A DNA stretch of 38,201 bases, from assembly GCA_024277025.1 (NCBI GenBank), contig JAJRWA010000240.1:1-38201 (forward strand), in the 5' to 3' direction. The notes beneath the pieces are model-generated. The model saw only the letters and a list, made by a program, of their open reading frames with translations. It did no database searches and was not told where the DNA came from. Below, piece by piece: positions 8,386 to 15,911 of this stretch (within the stretch, counting starts at the first letter, position 1; every line of letters begins with the position of its first letter). The position numbers were made by a program, and so were the translations under genes. The stretch is from Candidatus Krumholzibacteriota bacterium. Lineage in GTDB: Bacteria > Krumholzibacteriota > Krumholzibacteriia > LZORAL124-64-63.

Positions 8386-9174
8386 CTAGAAAGAGAAGGT
8401 CGCGCTCAGGGCCCAGACAAAGGCGTCGGAATCGCCGTGGTAAGCCGCTCCCTCGGCCGCATCGACGATATCCTTGACGTCGCCGGTCAGTGAGCTGTAC
8501 GTCACACTGGGCGTGACGGTGAACATCGGCACCGGATGGAAGGGTATGCCTGCCGTCAGGTAGTAGTCGGTCATGGCGGCGTTGCCCGGCACCTCGGGCA
8601 CGGCCGGCAGCAGGGTCGCAGGCCCGAAGTAGCCTTCGATATAGCCTTGGGAGCCTAGGCCGACGCCGGCCGTCAGGTCCAGATCCATGGACGGACTCAG
8701 GGCCACGCCATGACTGATACTCGCGGCCCAGTAGGCCCCCTTGACGGCATCGATATCCTGATAGAACGTCAGGCTCGGCGACAGGAGGATACCCAGTTCT
8801 GCGCTCAGGAAGAACTCGGTCGTGCTGTCGAGTTCAAGATTGGGATAGCTGTAGTGGGTGAAGCCGGCACCAAAGCTCAGCTTGGGCAGCTTGAATTCGT
8901 AGCCCAGCGTGTAGTCGACCTCCTGGAACTGCATTTCCGTCCCGTTGGCGTCACTGGTATCCATATTGCCCCAGAAGCCGGCGCTGAAGCCCAGTATTCC
9001 GATGCCGACTTCCGGCTGCAGCACCGTGTCGGGCGAATAGACCTGGCCACGCCAGACGTACTTGCCCTTGAGGGCCAGCCCCGCATCCACGTCCAGGGGG
9101 CCGAAGGCCAGCGCCGGGGCGACCGCAGTCAACAGGACGACACCGGCGAGGATCATAATCTTCAGCTTGTTCAT
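8386..9174 (-). CDS. TorF-like putative outer-membrane porin/barrel protein
   Basis: A 262-aa exported protein beginning MNKLKIMILAGVVLLTAVAPALA (signal peptide). The mature chain has alternating amphipathic strands, a KGKYVWRGQVYSPDTVLQPEVGI-type opening and a C-terminal aromatic ending (ALSATFSF), as in TorF family putative outer-membrane proteins. The ATG at 9174 has an AGGAG ribosome binding site 6-7 bases upstream. It is a single-gene unit that ends at the strong terminator 8333-8364. No substrate can be named. The 240 or so bases up to the divergent Hpt gene hold this ribosome site but no promoter I would defend. Confidence 0.8.
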   Translation of the reverse strand: MNKLKIMILAGVVLLTAVAPALAFGPLDVDAGLALKGKYVWRGQVYSPDTVLQPEVGIGILGFSAGFWGNMDTSDANGTEMQFQEVDYTLGYEFKLPKLSFGAGFTHYSYPNLELDSTTEFFLSAELGILLSPSLTFYQDIDAVKGAYWAASISHGVALSPSMDLDLTAGVGLGSQGYIEGYFGPATLLPAVPEVPGNAAMTDYYLTAGIPFHPVPMFTVTPSVTYSSLTGDVKDIVDAAEGAAYHGDSDAFVWALSATFSF

Positions 9175-9415
9175 CACTTCTCCTTGTGGGGCGCCACCGC
9201 CCGAATTGCTCCCGCCGGCTTTTCTCCCATGTGCCGGGGAAATTTGCACTTGCTGAAGAGTATCATCGGCCGGGAAGGGGGATTTATAAAGGGGTTTTTG
9301 CGCGGGGATACGACGAGAAATCCTGGGCAATCGGCATTTGTTCTCAAGTCGGGCCAACTGCGTCCGAAATATTGAAGCAATCGGGAGACAGTTCACCCCA
9401 CCCGGAGGAAGAAAT

Positions 9416-9787
9416 GTGAGCGCCGATCTTGCCCTGCCCGGACCTGAAATGCCGGTAATCGACGAATCGCGGCTCATGGCCGAATTCGGCGGCGACAAGG
9501 AAATCCTGGCCGAATTGCGCGACCTGTTCCTGGAGCACGCACCGCCGCTGTACGAAGCCATCAAGCAGGCCCTGGGCGACCAGGACCTGGCGGTCATCGC
9601 CCGCGATGGTCACAGCCTCAAGGGGGCTTGTGCGACCTACGGAGCGCCCCGGCTGGCGATGGTCTGCAAGGTGATTGAAATGGCGGCCAAGGCCGGCGAC
9701 TGGGAAACGATCGACGCCCAGCGGCAGCTCTTCAGCGACGAGTACGAAAAGGTGTTCGAGGCCATCGGCAATCTGAGCGCCTGCTGA
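9416..9787 (+). CDS. Stand-alone Hpt (histidine phosphotransfer) domain protein
   Basis: A 123-aa protein consisting of one Hpt domain: DESRLMAEFGGDKEILAELRDLFLEHAPP, then the phospho-acceptor motif ARDGHSLKGACATYGA with His66, then a closing helix bundle. The GTG at 9416 is the likely start: GGAGGAA lies 6-7 bases upstream. The ATG at 9414 is followed at once by a TGA and cannot be used. Hpt proteins shuttle phosphate between a hybrid kinase receiver and a final regulator. The hybrid kinase at 5332-8046, which ends in a receiver, is a natural partner, though the chemotaxis CheY proteins are also possible. Confidence 0.85.
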   Translation: MSADLALPGPEMPVIDESRLMAEFGGDKEILAELRDLFLEHAPPLYEAIKQALGDQDLAVIARDGHSLKGACATYGAPRLAMVCKVIEMAAKAGDWETIDAQRQLFSDEYEKVFEAIGNLSAC

Positions 9788-9832
9788 TCCCCGACCAGTC
9801 AACTGCTTCGAATCGACCCGGCACCGGCCGGG

Positions 9833-10708
9833 TCATTCGCTTTCCGGCGGGTCGTCCAGTTCCGGCATCTCATCCAGGCCCATGAATTTCGGCGTCCCGG
9901 TGGCTTTGCAGATCTTGCGGGCCAGGATGTGGTAGATGTGGGTCTCCCAGTTCACGATACCCGCCCGCATGTGCAACTGCCGCAGATAGGTCAGAAACTT
10001 CATCCGCTCGACGTCCGAATAGCCGACCGCCGTCATGGCGTGGGCCAGATGGGCGTACATGTTGTCCAGGTCGCCTTGCGTGGGCAGCTTCGTTGTGCGG
10101 TGGGGGTGGCTGACGTGCATTTCCGGCCGGCGGCCGCCATTGGCCGGCGAATGGTCCACAGTCCCTGCCGCGGCTCTTTGCAGGGCCTGCCGGATCTCCC
10201 AGCCGTACAGCATCACCGCCTGGGCCAGATTCAGCGATGGCTGCTCCGGCGCGGTGTCGACCGTCTACAGATAGCGGCACAGGTCGGCCTCGTCGTTGGT
10301 CAGGCCCGTGCGCTCGGTGCCGAACATGATCACGATCTTGCCGGAGCGGGAGTGGTCGGCGATGTGGTCGGCCAGATCCCGTGGGGTCAGCAGAGCCCGC
10401 TTGCGCAGCTTGCGCGTGCGGGCGGTCGTGCCCGAGACGACCAGGGCATCGCTGACGGCGGCCATGACATCCGGGACCACCAGGGCGTTCTCCAGAATGT
10501 CCTCGGCGCCGTGGGCCAGGGCCCGCGCGCTGCGCCCCTTCGGGTTCAGCGGATCGATCAACCGCAGATTCTTCAGGCCCATGGTCTTCATGGCCCGGCA
10601 GGCGGCGCCGATGTTCATCGGTTCGGTGGTGCGGCTGAGCACGACGATCACGTTGTCCGGATTGACCGGGCCACAGCTGGCGGCAATGGTGTCGGCGGGG
10701 CGCTTCAA
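9833..10708 (-). pseudogene. trmJ: tRNA/rRNA (SPOUT) methyltransferase TrmJ-like, interrupted by an in-frame TAG
   Basis: The frame encodes a TrmJ/TrmH-family 2'-O-methyltransferase (tRNA Cm32/Um32 in E. coli). The first part, from a TTG at 10708, has NVIVVLSRTTEPMNIGAACRAMKTMG and ends IVIMFGTERTGLTNDEADLCRYL. A TAG follows at 10265-10267. Without any frame shift the sequence continues TVDTAPEQPSLNLAQAVMLYGWEI, which is the conserved SAM-binding knot of the family, and then a C-terminal helical region. Alignment with normal TrmJ (LCxxLVTIPTNPxYPSLNLAQAV) puts the TAG exactly where one residue is expected, so nothing else is missing. The TTG overlaps the TGA of the upstream rlmD-like gene (TTGA), suggesting coupling. 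TAG ends several other genes here, so it is not a sense codon in general. A recent nonsense mutation, an assembly error or local readthrough are the options. Confidence 0.85.
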
Positions 10709-12015
10709 TCTTCCCGCTCGAGCAGCAGCAGGCACTCGATGTGGGCCGTCTGGGGGAAGAAGTCCATCACCCGGAGCTTGCGCACGGCATAGCCGGCGGC
10801 CACCAGGGCGGCCGTGTCCCGGGCCAGAGTGGCCGGGTCGCAGCTCATCGAAACGATCTGGCGGGGTTTGAGGGCGATCAGGGCCTTGACGCCATCCTTG
10901 CCCAAGCCGGCCCGCGGCGGATCGACGATGCACACGCCGTCAGCCCACTTGTTCACCGGGAAGAGCTTGGCGTCACCGAGCGTCCTGGCTACGGGTCCGC
11001 GGCGCAGGGTGATGGCGCGGGCGGCGCGCTTGAAGTTGTTGCCCGCGTCCCGGCAACTGCTCTTGTCCGTATCAACCGCCACGATCTCCTGGAACAAATC
11101 AGCCAACGTAAGACTGAACAACCCGACGCCGCAGTAGAGGTCGGCCAGCCGGTCACCCAGTTTGCCGTCGTTGGCCAGCTCACCGAGCCACTGGCGCACC
11201 GTGGCTACCGCCTCTTCGGTGGCCGCCAGATTGCCCTGGAAGAAGCTCTGGGCGCTGACCCTGAACTTGTGCCCGGCCACCTCGTAGACCAGATGGTCAC
11301 GGCCCCACAGGGGCAGGTTGTTGAACAGCAGCCCAACGCAGCCGGGGGCCGGGGCTTCCCCTTCGGGTGTGGCGGCCAGGATCTTCTTCATCACCTTCAT
11401 GCGCGCCGGCGGTCCAAAGATGGACAGCAGCCAGCTGCCGGCTCCGTCCAGGCGCACGATGACCTGCTCGACCGGCGGCAGGAAGCGCAGCCAGGGCAGA
11501 ATATCCCGGTTGAACTGCTCGGGCATCAGGGCGCAGCTCTCCAGGGGCACCACGTCGTGGGTGCCGCGGCGCATCATGCCGTACGGTCCGGTGGGCGAAG
11601 CGAAGACGCGGATCCGGTTGCGGTAGCCCCATACTTCGGGCGCATCCGGGCCGGACACAATATTGGAAACATCCAGTTTACCCAGGCGTTGGCAGCAGTC
11701 GACGACGATGTCGCGCTTGGCCTGCTGCTGGGTGGCCGTATCCAGATGCTGCAGGTCGCAGCCGCCGCAATCGCCATAATGTGGGCATGGAGCGTCCTGG
11801 CGTCCGGGGCCGGGCGTGATGATCTCGGTCAGCCGGGCGCGCACGAAACCCTTGCGCCGTTCGACGATCTCGGCCTTGATCTGGTCGCCGGGCGCGGTCA
11901 ACGGCACAAAGACGGCCTGGCCGTCCTGGCGGCCCAGACCGGCGCCGCCGGTGACCAGCTTTTCAATGCGCAGGTCCAGGGCCGTAATGTCTTGATCTGG
12001 AAGCTTGTCATTCAT
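10705..12015 (-). CDS. rlmD: 23S rRNA (uracil-5-)-methyltransferase, RlmD/TrmA family
   Basis: A 436-aa protein with an N-terminal TRAM domain (about residues 10-65), an iron-sulfur cluster site formed by C77, C83, C86 (CPHYGDCGGC) and probably C161, a SAM-binding Rossmann domain (LADLYCGVGLFSLTLA), VDPPRAGL and the catalytic cysteine C392 in MSCDPATLARD, then the closing MDFFPQTAHIE. This is the full RumA/RlmD/TrmA set. The exact target uridine (23S rRNA 1939 or 747, or tRNA U54) cannot be read from motifs. The ATG at 12015 has no Shine-Dalgarno site but an extended -10 box close upstream. The stop overlaps the start of trmJ, so the two RNA methyltransferases form one unit. Confidence 0.88.
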   Translation of the reverse strand: MNDKLPDQDITALDLRIEKLVTGGAGLGRQDGQAVFVPLTAPGDQIKAEIVERRKGFVRARLTEIITPGPGRQDAPCPHYGDCGGCDLQHLDTATQQQAKRDIVVDCCQRLGKLDVSNIVSGPDAPEVWGYRNRIRVFASPTGPYGMMRRGTHDVVPLESCALMPEQFNRDILPWLRFLPPVEQVIVRLDGAGSWLLSIFGPPARMKVMKKILAATPEGEAPAPGCVGLLFNNLPLWGRDHLVYEVAGHKFRVSAQSFFQGNLAATEEAVATVRQWLGELANDGKLGDRLADLYCGVGLFSLTLADLFQEIVAVDTDKSSCRDAGNNFKRAARAITLRRGPVARTLGDAKLFPVNKWADGVCIVDPPRAGLGKDGVKALIALKPRQIVSMSCDPATLARDTAALVAAGYAVRKLRVMDFFPQTAHIECLLLLERED

Positions 12016-12024
12016 GGTGCCGCT

Positions 12025-12033
12025 AAACTAGCA
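12025..12033 (-). promoter_or_regulatory. Extended -10-like box before the RlmD-type gene
   Basis: On the minus strand the site reads TGCTAGTTT. Nine bases separate it from the ATG at 12015, so transcription would begin about three bases before the start codon, and no ribosome binding site is visible. TAGTTT is only a partial match to TATAAT, so this is tentative. Confidence 0.35.
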
Positions 12034-12095
12034 TGGAGGCCGGTCGCCGCCAAATGTGAATCCGGATCGGGTGACCGCAGACAAGGAAGTGGGCG

Positions 12096-12686
12096 TTGGT
12101 CAGATTGGTGGGAATAGTGATTTGCCTGTCGGCTGTGGTCGCTGCCGGGTGTGCTCCCAAGCGGGTTGGTCCGGCGGGAGTCATCGCCGCCAGGCCGCCG
12201 GAGACGGCGCCGGCCACCAAAGGTTCCCCGACCCCGCCGCCGGGGAGTCTGCCCGCTCCCGAGCCCCTCAGCCGATCCGGTACCGGCACGATCCCGGGGT
12301 CGCAACCGACGCCAACGGCTCTCGGCCCGCGGGCGGCCTCCCTGGCCGAGGCCCAATTGGGCAAGCCCTACCAGTGGGGGGCGGCCGGACCCGACAAGTT
12401 CGACTGCAGCGGCCTGGTGCAGTACGTGTATTCCAACCTGGGCGTCTCCCTGCCGCGGGTGTCACGCCAGCAGGCCTCGGCCGGCGTGCACGTGGACCGC
12501 GCGGATCTCCAGCCGGGCGATCTGGTTTTCTTCGTGCTCTCTGGTTCGCGCATCGACCATGTGGGAATCTATCTGGGCCACGGCCAGTTCATCCACGCGC
12601 CGCGGCGCTACAGCCCCGTGCGCACCGACTCCCTCAACAACTCCTGGTGGCGGCAGCGATTTAAGGGAGGCAGAAGGGTCGGTTAG
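12096..12686 (+). CDS. NlpC/P60 family cell-wall hydrolase lipoprotein
   Basis: A 196-aa lipoprotein: a hydrophobic N-terminus ending in the lipobox VVAAGC with acylated Cys19, a Pro/Ala/Thr-rich linker (residues 25-78), then an NlpC/P60 papain-like domain. The catalytic residues are Cys104 (KFDCSGLVQY), His155 (RIDHVGIYLG) and probably His167 (FIHAP). Such enzymes cleave peptidoglycan stem peptides in the periplasm. The start is a TTG at 12096 with AGGAAG about 7 bases upstream; the second codon series (MVRLVGIVIC) gives the signal sequence. It diverges from the rlmD-like gene and is followed 17 bases later by the barrel protein. Confidence 0.9.
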   Translation: MVRLVGIVICLSAVVAAGCAPKRVGPAGVIAARPPETAPATKGSPTPPPGSLPAPEPLSRSGTGTIPGSQPTPTALGPRAASLAEAQLGKPYQWGAAGPDKFDCSGLVQYVYSNLGVSLPRVSRQQASAGVHVDRADLQPGDLVFFVLSGSRIDHVGIYLGHGQFIHAPRRYSPVRTDSLNNSWWRQRFKGGRRVG

Positions 12687-12690
12687 GTCG

Positions 12691-12696
12691 TATAGT
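12691..12696 (+). promoter_or_regulatory. Possible -10 box for a leaderless barrel-protein transcript
   Basis: TATAGT lies 7 bases before the ATG at 12704, and no ribosome binding site precedes that ATG. The -35 region is weak. It fits the same pattern as the promoters at 2376 and 5318. Confidence 0.35.
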
Positions 12697-12703
12697 TCTG
12701 GCC

Positions 12704-14182
12704 ATGTCCGCGCGAATCCACTCCCTGATTTCTTGTTGGCGGTCCCCGGTCTGGGGGCCTGTTCTTGTGGTCATGCTCGGGCTGTCCTTCGGTTCCGGGT
12801 CGGCGCTGGCCCAGGCCCCTGCTGAACGAGACTTCTGGGGCGTCCGTGCCGTAGGGCCGGATACTCTGGCGGCGGACCACGAGTTCTATTGGGGGCCGAT
12901 TCCGGCCCGGGCCGACTCGGTCACCGCCGAATTCCGTGAGCAACCCCGTCCGGCCTGGGAAACGGCGGTCATGGTGCCCTACTGGATTGTGGGCGTGCCG
13001 TTCCGGATCGCGTTTCTGGCCGGGGACCAGACGATCAAGGGCATGGACAAGCTGGGCATGTTCGGGGCGGCCGCCGAGTATCCGGGTATCCAGGGTCCGG
13101 GCGGCAGTTTTATCATGCCGACCCTGGCCATTCACAGCCTCGAAGGTCTGACCCTTGGCTTGCAGGTGACCAAACCCCACTTCCTGAGTCCGGATGGCAT
13201 GCTGTTTCTGCGGGCGAATCGCTCGGTCAACCGCGGGGGGGCCTACGGCGGCGGCACGCTGTTCCATCTGGGCGAGGCGTGGCGGCTCGAGCTCGGTGGC
13301 GGTTTCGAATCCAGAAACCAGGCTCGCTTCCACGGTCTGGGGCCGACTTCGCAGAACGGTGACCTGAGCTACTATTACCGCAGTACGGCCTGGAGCGGCT
13401 TCGATCTGGACCGGGAAATCGTGCCGGATGTGCGGCTGGGGTTGCGGGCGTACTTCTCCCAGATCCAGGTTCGTCAGGCGGCATTCAACCAGGACCAATC
13501 GCTGGATGCGGTGCATCCGGACAATATACCGCCGGGATATCCGGGCCAGTCCAACGGCTGGACGTTGCGCTGGGGGCTGAACCGCAACAACACCACGCAG
13601 CGGGGGCGTCCCAGTCAGGGTGGTTACCAGTCACTGGGGCTTTCCTGGTTCGGCGCCACCGACGGCAGCGATCTGAGCTACCTGACCTGGCACGCCAACC
13701 TGGAAGAGTATTTCAAGCTGTGGCACACCGATCGCAGTCTGGCCGTGCGGGGTTTCGCCAACCGGATCACCAAGGTGGGGAGTCAGGACGTGCCTTTTTC
13801 GCGTCTGGTCACCTTCCAACGGCCGGATGAATTGCGCGGTTTCCATTCGCTGCGGTTATACGGCCTGGGCTCGGTCGGGGTCAGTGTCGAGTATCGGTGG
13901 CCGGTCTGGGTCGTGCGCGGTCGCGATGACATGGGGGTCGACGCCTATCTCTTTTCGGACTCCGGGCAGGTCTTCGACCACACCGCCGAGATCAACCTGA
14001 CGAATTTCCAGTGGACAGCGGGCGGTGGGCTGCGCCTGATCGACGCGGCGCGCGGCATGGCCGCGCGATTCGAACTGGGCTTCAGCGATGAGACGACCGT
14101 GGTCCGGCTGACCTTCAGCCAGACCTTCCAGTACAACCCGAGAGGATTTCTGTATGGCAAGAATCCGACAAAAGTCTACTGA
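12704..14182 (+). CDS. BamA/TamA-like outer-membrane beta-barrel (surface antigen family)
   Basis: A 492-aa exported protein with an N-terminal signal (hydrophobic stretch near residues 18-36, cleavage near ALAQA). Most of the chain is beta-rich. The C-terminal third has the layout of the surface-antigen (Omp85) barrel: RPDELRGFHSLRLYG, SVGVSVEYRWPVW, YLFSDSGQVF, WTAGGGLRLIDAARGMAARFELGFS, then aromatic-rich final strands. No POTRA repeats are seen; residues 90-125 (VPYWIVGVPFRIAFLAG...GMDKLGMFG) form a short conserved-looking plug or N-domain. It overlaps the next gene by 29 bases and heads the trio with the kinase-like protein and the nucleotide transporter. It could serve as export pore or as partner of the kinase-like protein. 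Function unproven. Confidence 0.75.
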   Translation: MSARIHSLISCWRSPVWGPVLVVMLGLSFGSGSALAQAPAERDFWGVRAVGPDTLAADHEFYWGPIPARADSVTAEFREQPRPAWETAVMVPYWIVGVPFRIAFLAGDQTIKGMDKLGMFGAAAEYPGIQGPGGSFIMPTLAIHSLEGLTLGLQVTKPHFLSPDGMLFLRANRSVNRGGAYGGGTLFHLGEAWRLELGGGFESRNQARFHGLGPTSQNGDLSYYYRSTAWSGFDLDREIVPDVRLGLRAYFSQIQVRQAAFNQDQSLDAVHPDNIPPGYPGQSNGWTLRWGLNRNNTTQRGRPSQGGYQSLGLSWFGATDGSDLSYLTWHANLEEYFKLWHTDRSLAVRGFANRITKVGSQDVPFSRLVTFQRPDELRGFHSLRLYGLGSVGVSVEYRWPVWVVRGRDDMGVDAYLFSDSGQVFDHTAEINLTNFQWTAGGGLRLIDAARGMAARFELGFSDETTVVRLTFSQTFQYNPRGFLYGKNPTKVY

Positions 14183-15911
14183 CGGCGGTTGTCGGAACCG
14201 TTTGCGGCGCCCGGCCGGTTGGCTGTGGCTGTGGCCGGTCTTTGCCCTGCTGGCACCCGGAACAGGCCTGGCCCGGGCGCCGCTGGGTGAGCATCCGGTC
14301 GTATGGTATGCCCGGGACGATGGGCCGGTCGAGGTGCCCGAGTTCGACGAACCGGCCCTGGTTCCGTACTCGGTGAACAGCTTTGTCGGCCGCCCTTTCA
14401 GCCGGTTCTTTAATCCGGGGCGTTTTCTGCGGCGGCTCGGCAGTGGCGAGGCGGCCCGGCCGGCCGGTGACGTCAACGCCCTGGACGAGGTCGTCAACTC
14501 GACCTGGTTCACCAACCGGATCGGCTTGCGCGAACTCGGCGATGATGAGCTGCGCTACGGAGCCGGGCTGGGGCAGCCCTTTGCCGACGGGCCGGACCGC
14601 AGCGCACCCTGGACCATCATCGGGGCCAAGACGGCAGGGGTGACACCGGGCTTCAAGGTCAAGGACGCCCGGGGCGATACCTGGCTGTTGAAGTTCGATC
14701 CGCCGGTCCATCCGGGCATGACGATCCGGGCCGGCGTGATTTCCAACCTGATCTTCCACGCCATCGGCTTCAACACGCCGGTGGACCGCCTGGTCGTGTT
14801 TTCGCGGGACCAACTGGTCGTCGGGCCCAATGCCCAGATGAAGCTGGGCCGCGAGGGCAAGGTGCCCATGACCGAGGCCAACCTGGACTCGATCCTGACG
14901 GCGACCGGTTCGATCTTCGGCGGGGCCTACCATGCCCTGGCCAGCCGTTACCTCGACGGTATTCCGCTCGGGCCGTTTGACGACCAGGATACGCGCAGTG
15001 ACGATCCCAACGATCTGATCAAGCACGAGAATCGGCGCGAGCTGCGGGCCGTACGGGTCTTCGGCGCCTGGCTGAACCATTTCGACACCAAGATGCACAA
15101 CTCCCTGGATATGTACCTGGGTCAGCCGGGCCAGGGGCATGTGCGCCACTACCTGCTGGATTTTGCCTCGACCCTGGGCGGCTACGCCGACCAGCCCGTG
15201 CCGCGTTTCGGCTACGAGTACGGTTTCGACGTGTGGCCGATCGTCGGTCGCACCGCGACGCTCGGGCTCGTCGAGGACAGGTGGGTGCAGCTTGAGCGGC
15301 CGGCGGGGCTGGACGAAGTGGGGCTTTTCGATGCAGCCACCTTCGACCCCGGCAAGTGGAAGCCTGATCTGCCGCACAGCGGCATGGCCAACCTGACCGA
15401 TCGGGATGGCTACTGGGCGGCCAAGATCATCTCGGCCTTCACCGATGCCGACTTGCGGCTGATTGTCGAGCAGGGACGGTACGAAGATCCGGCGGCGGCC
15501 GAATTCATGGTCCGGACCCTGAGTGCCAGGCGTGACAAGATCGTCCGCTACTGGTTTGACAAGGTGCCGCCGCTGGACTTCTTCCGGGCGGCCGACGGCG
15601 GCGCGGATTTCGTGGACCTGGCGGTCGAGCGGGGCTATGCGGAGCGGGCGACCACCCGCTATCGTTACCGGCTGTCCGTCGTGGACGAGGACCGACAGGC
15701 GCGGGAACGGGCCGCGTGGCGGGAGACGAAGGAAAGTCTGGTGCCGGTGCTGGGCCCTGACCGCGAGTATCTGCCGGGCGTGCCTGCTCCCGACGAACGT
15801 TTCCGCTACCTGGCGGTCACGGTGCAGGTTGACCGTGGCCGCGGCTGGTCTGACGCGACCACAGCCTATTTCAGTCTGGCCGACGGCCGAACCCTGGCGG
15901 TTGATCGATGA
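14154..15911 (+). CDS. Secreted protein with kinase-like catalytic motifs (uncharacterised family)
   Basis: A 585-aa protein with a signal peptide (about residues 20-45, WLWLWPVFALLAPGTGLARA). No named family is recognised, but the order of motifs resembles atypical kinases. IIGAKTAGVTPGFKVKDARG is followed by WLLKFDPP with Lys180. Next is ISNLIFHAIGFNTPVDRL, where an alphaC-like helix would be. NHFDTKMHNSLDMYL supplies an H-x-D-x-K-x-x-N catalytic-loop pattern (His309, Asp311, Lys313, Asn316), and HYLLDFASTLG gives a DFG-like metal site (Asp336). About 200 further residues follow. The ATG at 14154 has an AGAGG site upstream and overlaps the barrel gene; its stop overlaps the nucleotide-transporter start (ATGA). 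The kinase call is motif-based inference; the export signal and gene coupling are directly visible. Confidence 0.6.
   Translation: MARIRQKSTDGGCRNRLRRPAGWLWLWPVFALLAPGTGLARAPLGEHPVVWYARDDGPVEVPEFDEPALVPYSVNSFVGRPFSRFFNPGRFLRRLGSGEAARPAGDVNALDEVVNSTWFTNRIGLRELGDDELRYGAGLGQPFADGPDRSAPWTIIGAKTAGVTPGFKVKDARGDTWLLKFDPPVHPGMTIRAGVISNLIFHAIGFNTPVDRLVVFSRDQLVVGPNAQMKLGREGKVPMTEANLDSILTATGSIFGGAYHALASRYLDGIPLGPFDDQDTRSDDPNDLIKHENRRELRAVRVFGAWLNHFDTKMHNSLDMYLGQPGQGHVRHYLLDFASTLGGYADQPVPRFGYEYGFDVWPIVGRTATLGLVEDRWVQLERPAGLDEVGLFDAATFDPGKWKPDLPHSGMANLTDRDGYWAAKIISAFTDADLRLIVEQGRYEDPAAAEFMVRTLSARRDKIVRYWFDKVPPLDFFRAADGGADFVDLAVERGYAERATTRYRYRLSVVDEDRQARERAAWRETKESLVPVLGPDREYLPGVPAPDERFRYLAVTVQVDRGRGWSDATTAYFSLADGRTLAVDR

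Noticed and set aside
9815..9834. Terminator between the Hpt gene and trmJ
   Set aside because: The hairpin has an 8-bp stem but no T-run on either strand and overlaps the trmJ stop.
10265..10267. General recoding of TAG as a sense codon
   Set aside because: lysW, the ACT-domain gene, the TorF-like gene, cheW, pgi and the NrfJ-like lipoprotein all end in TAG at the expected place.
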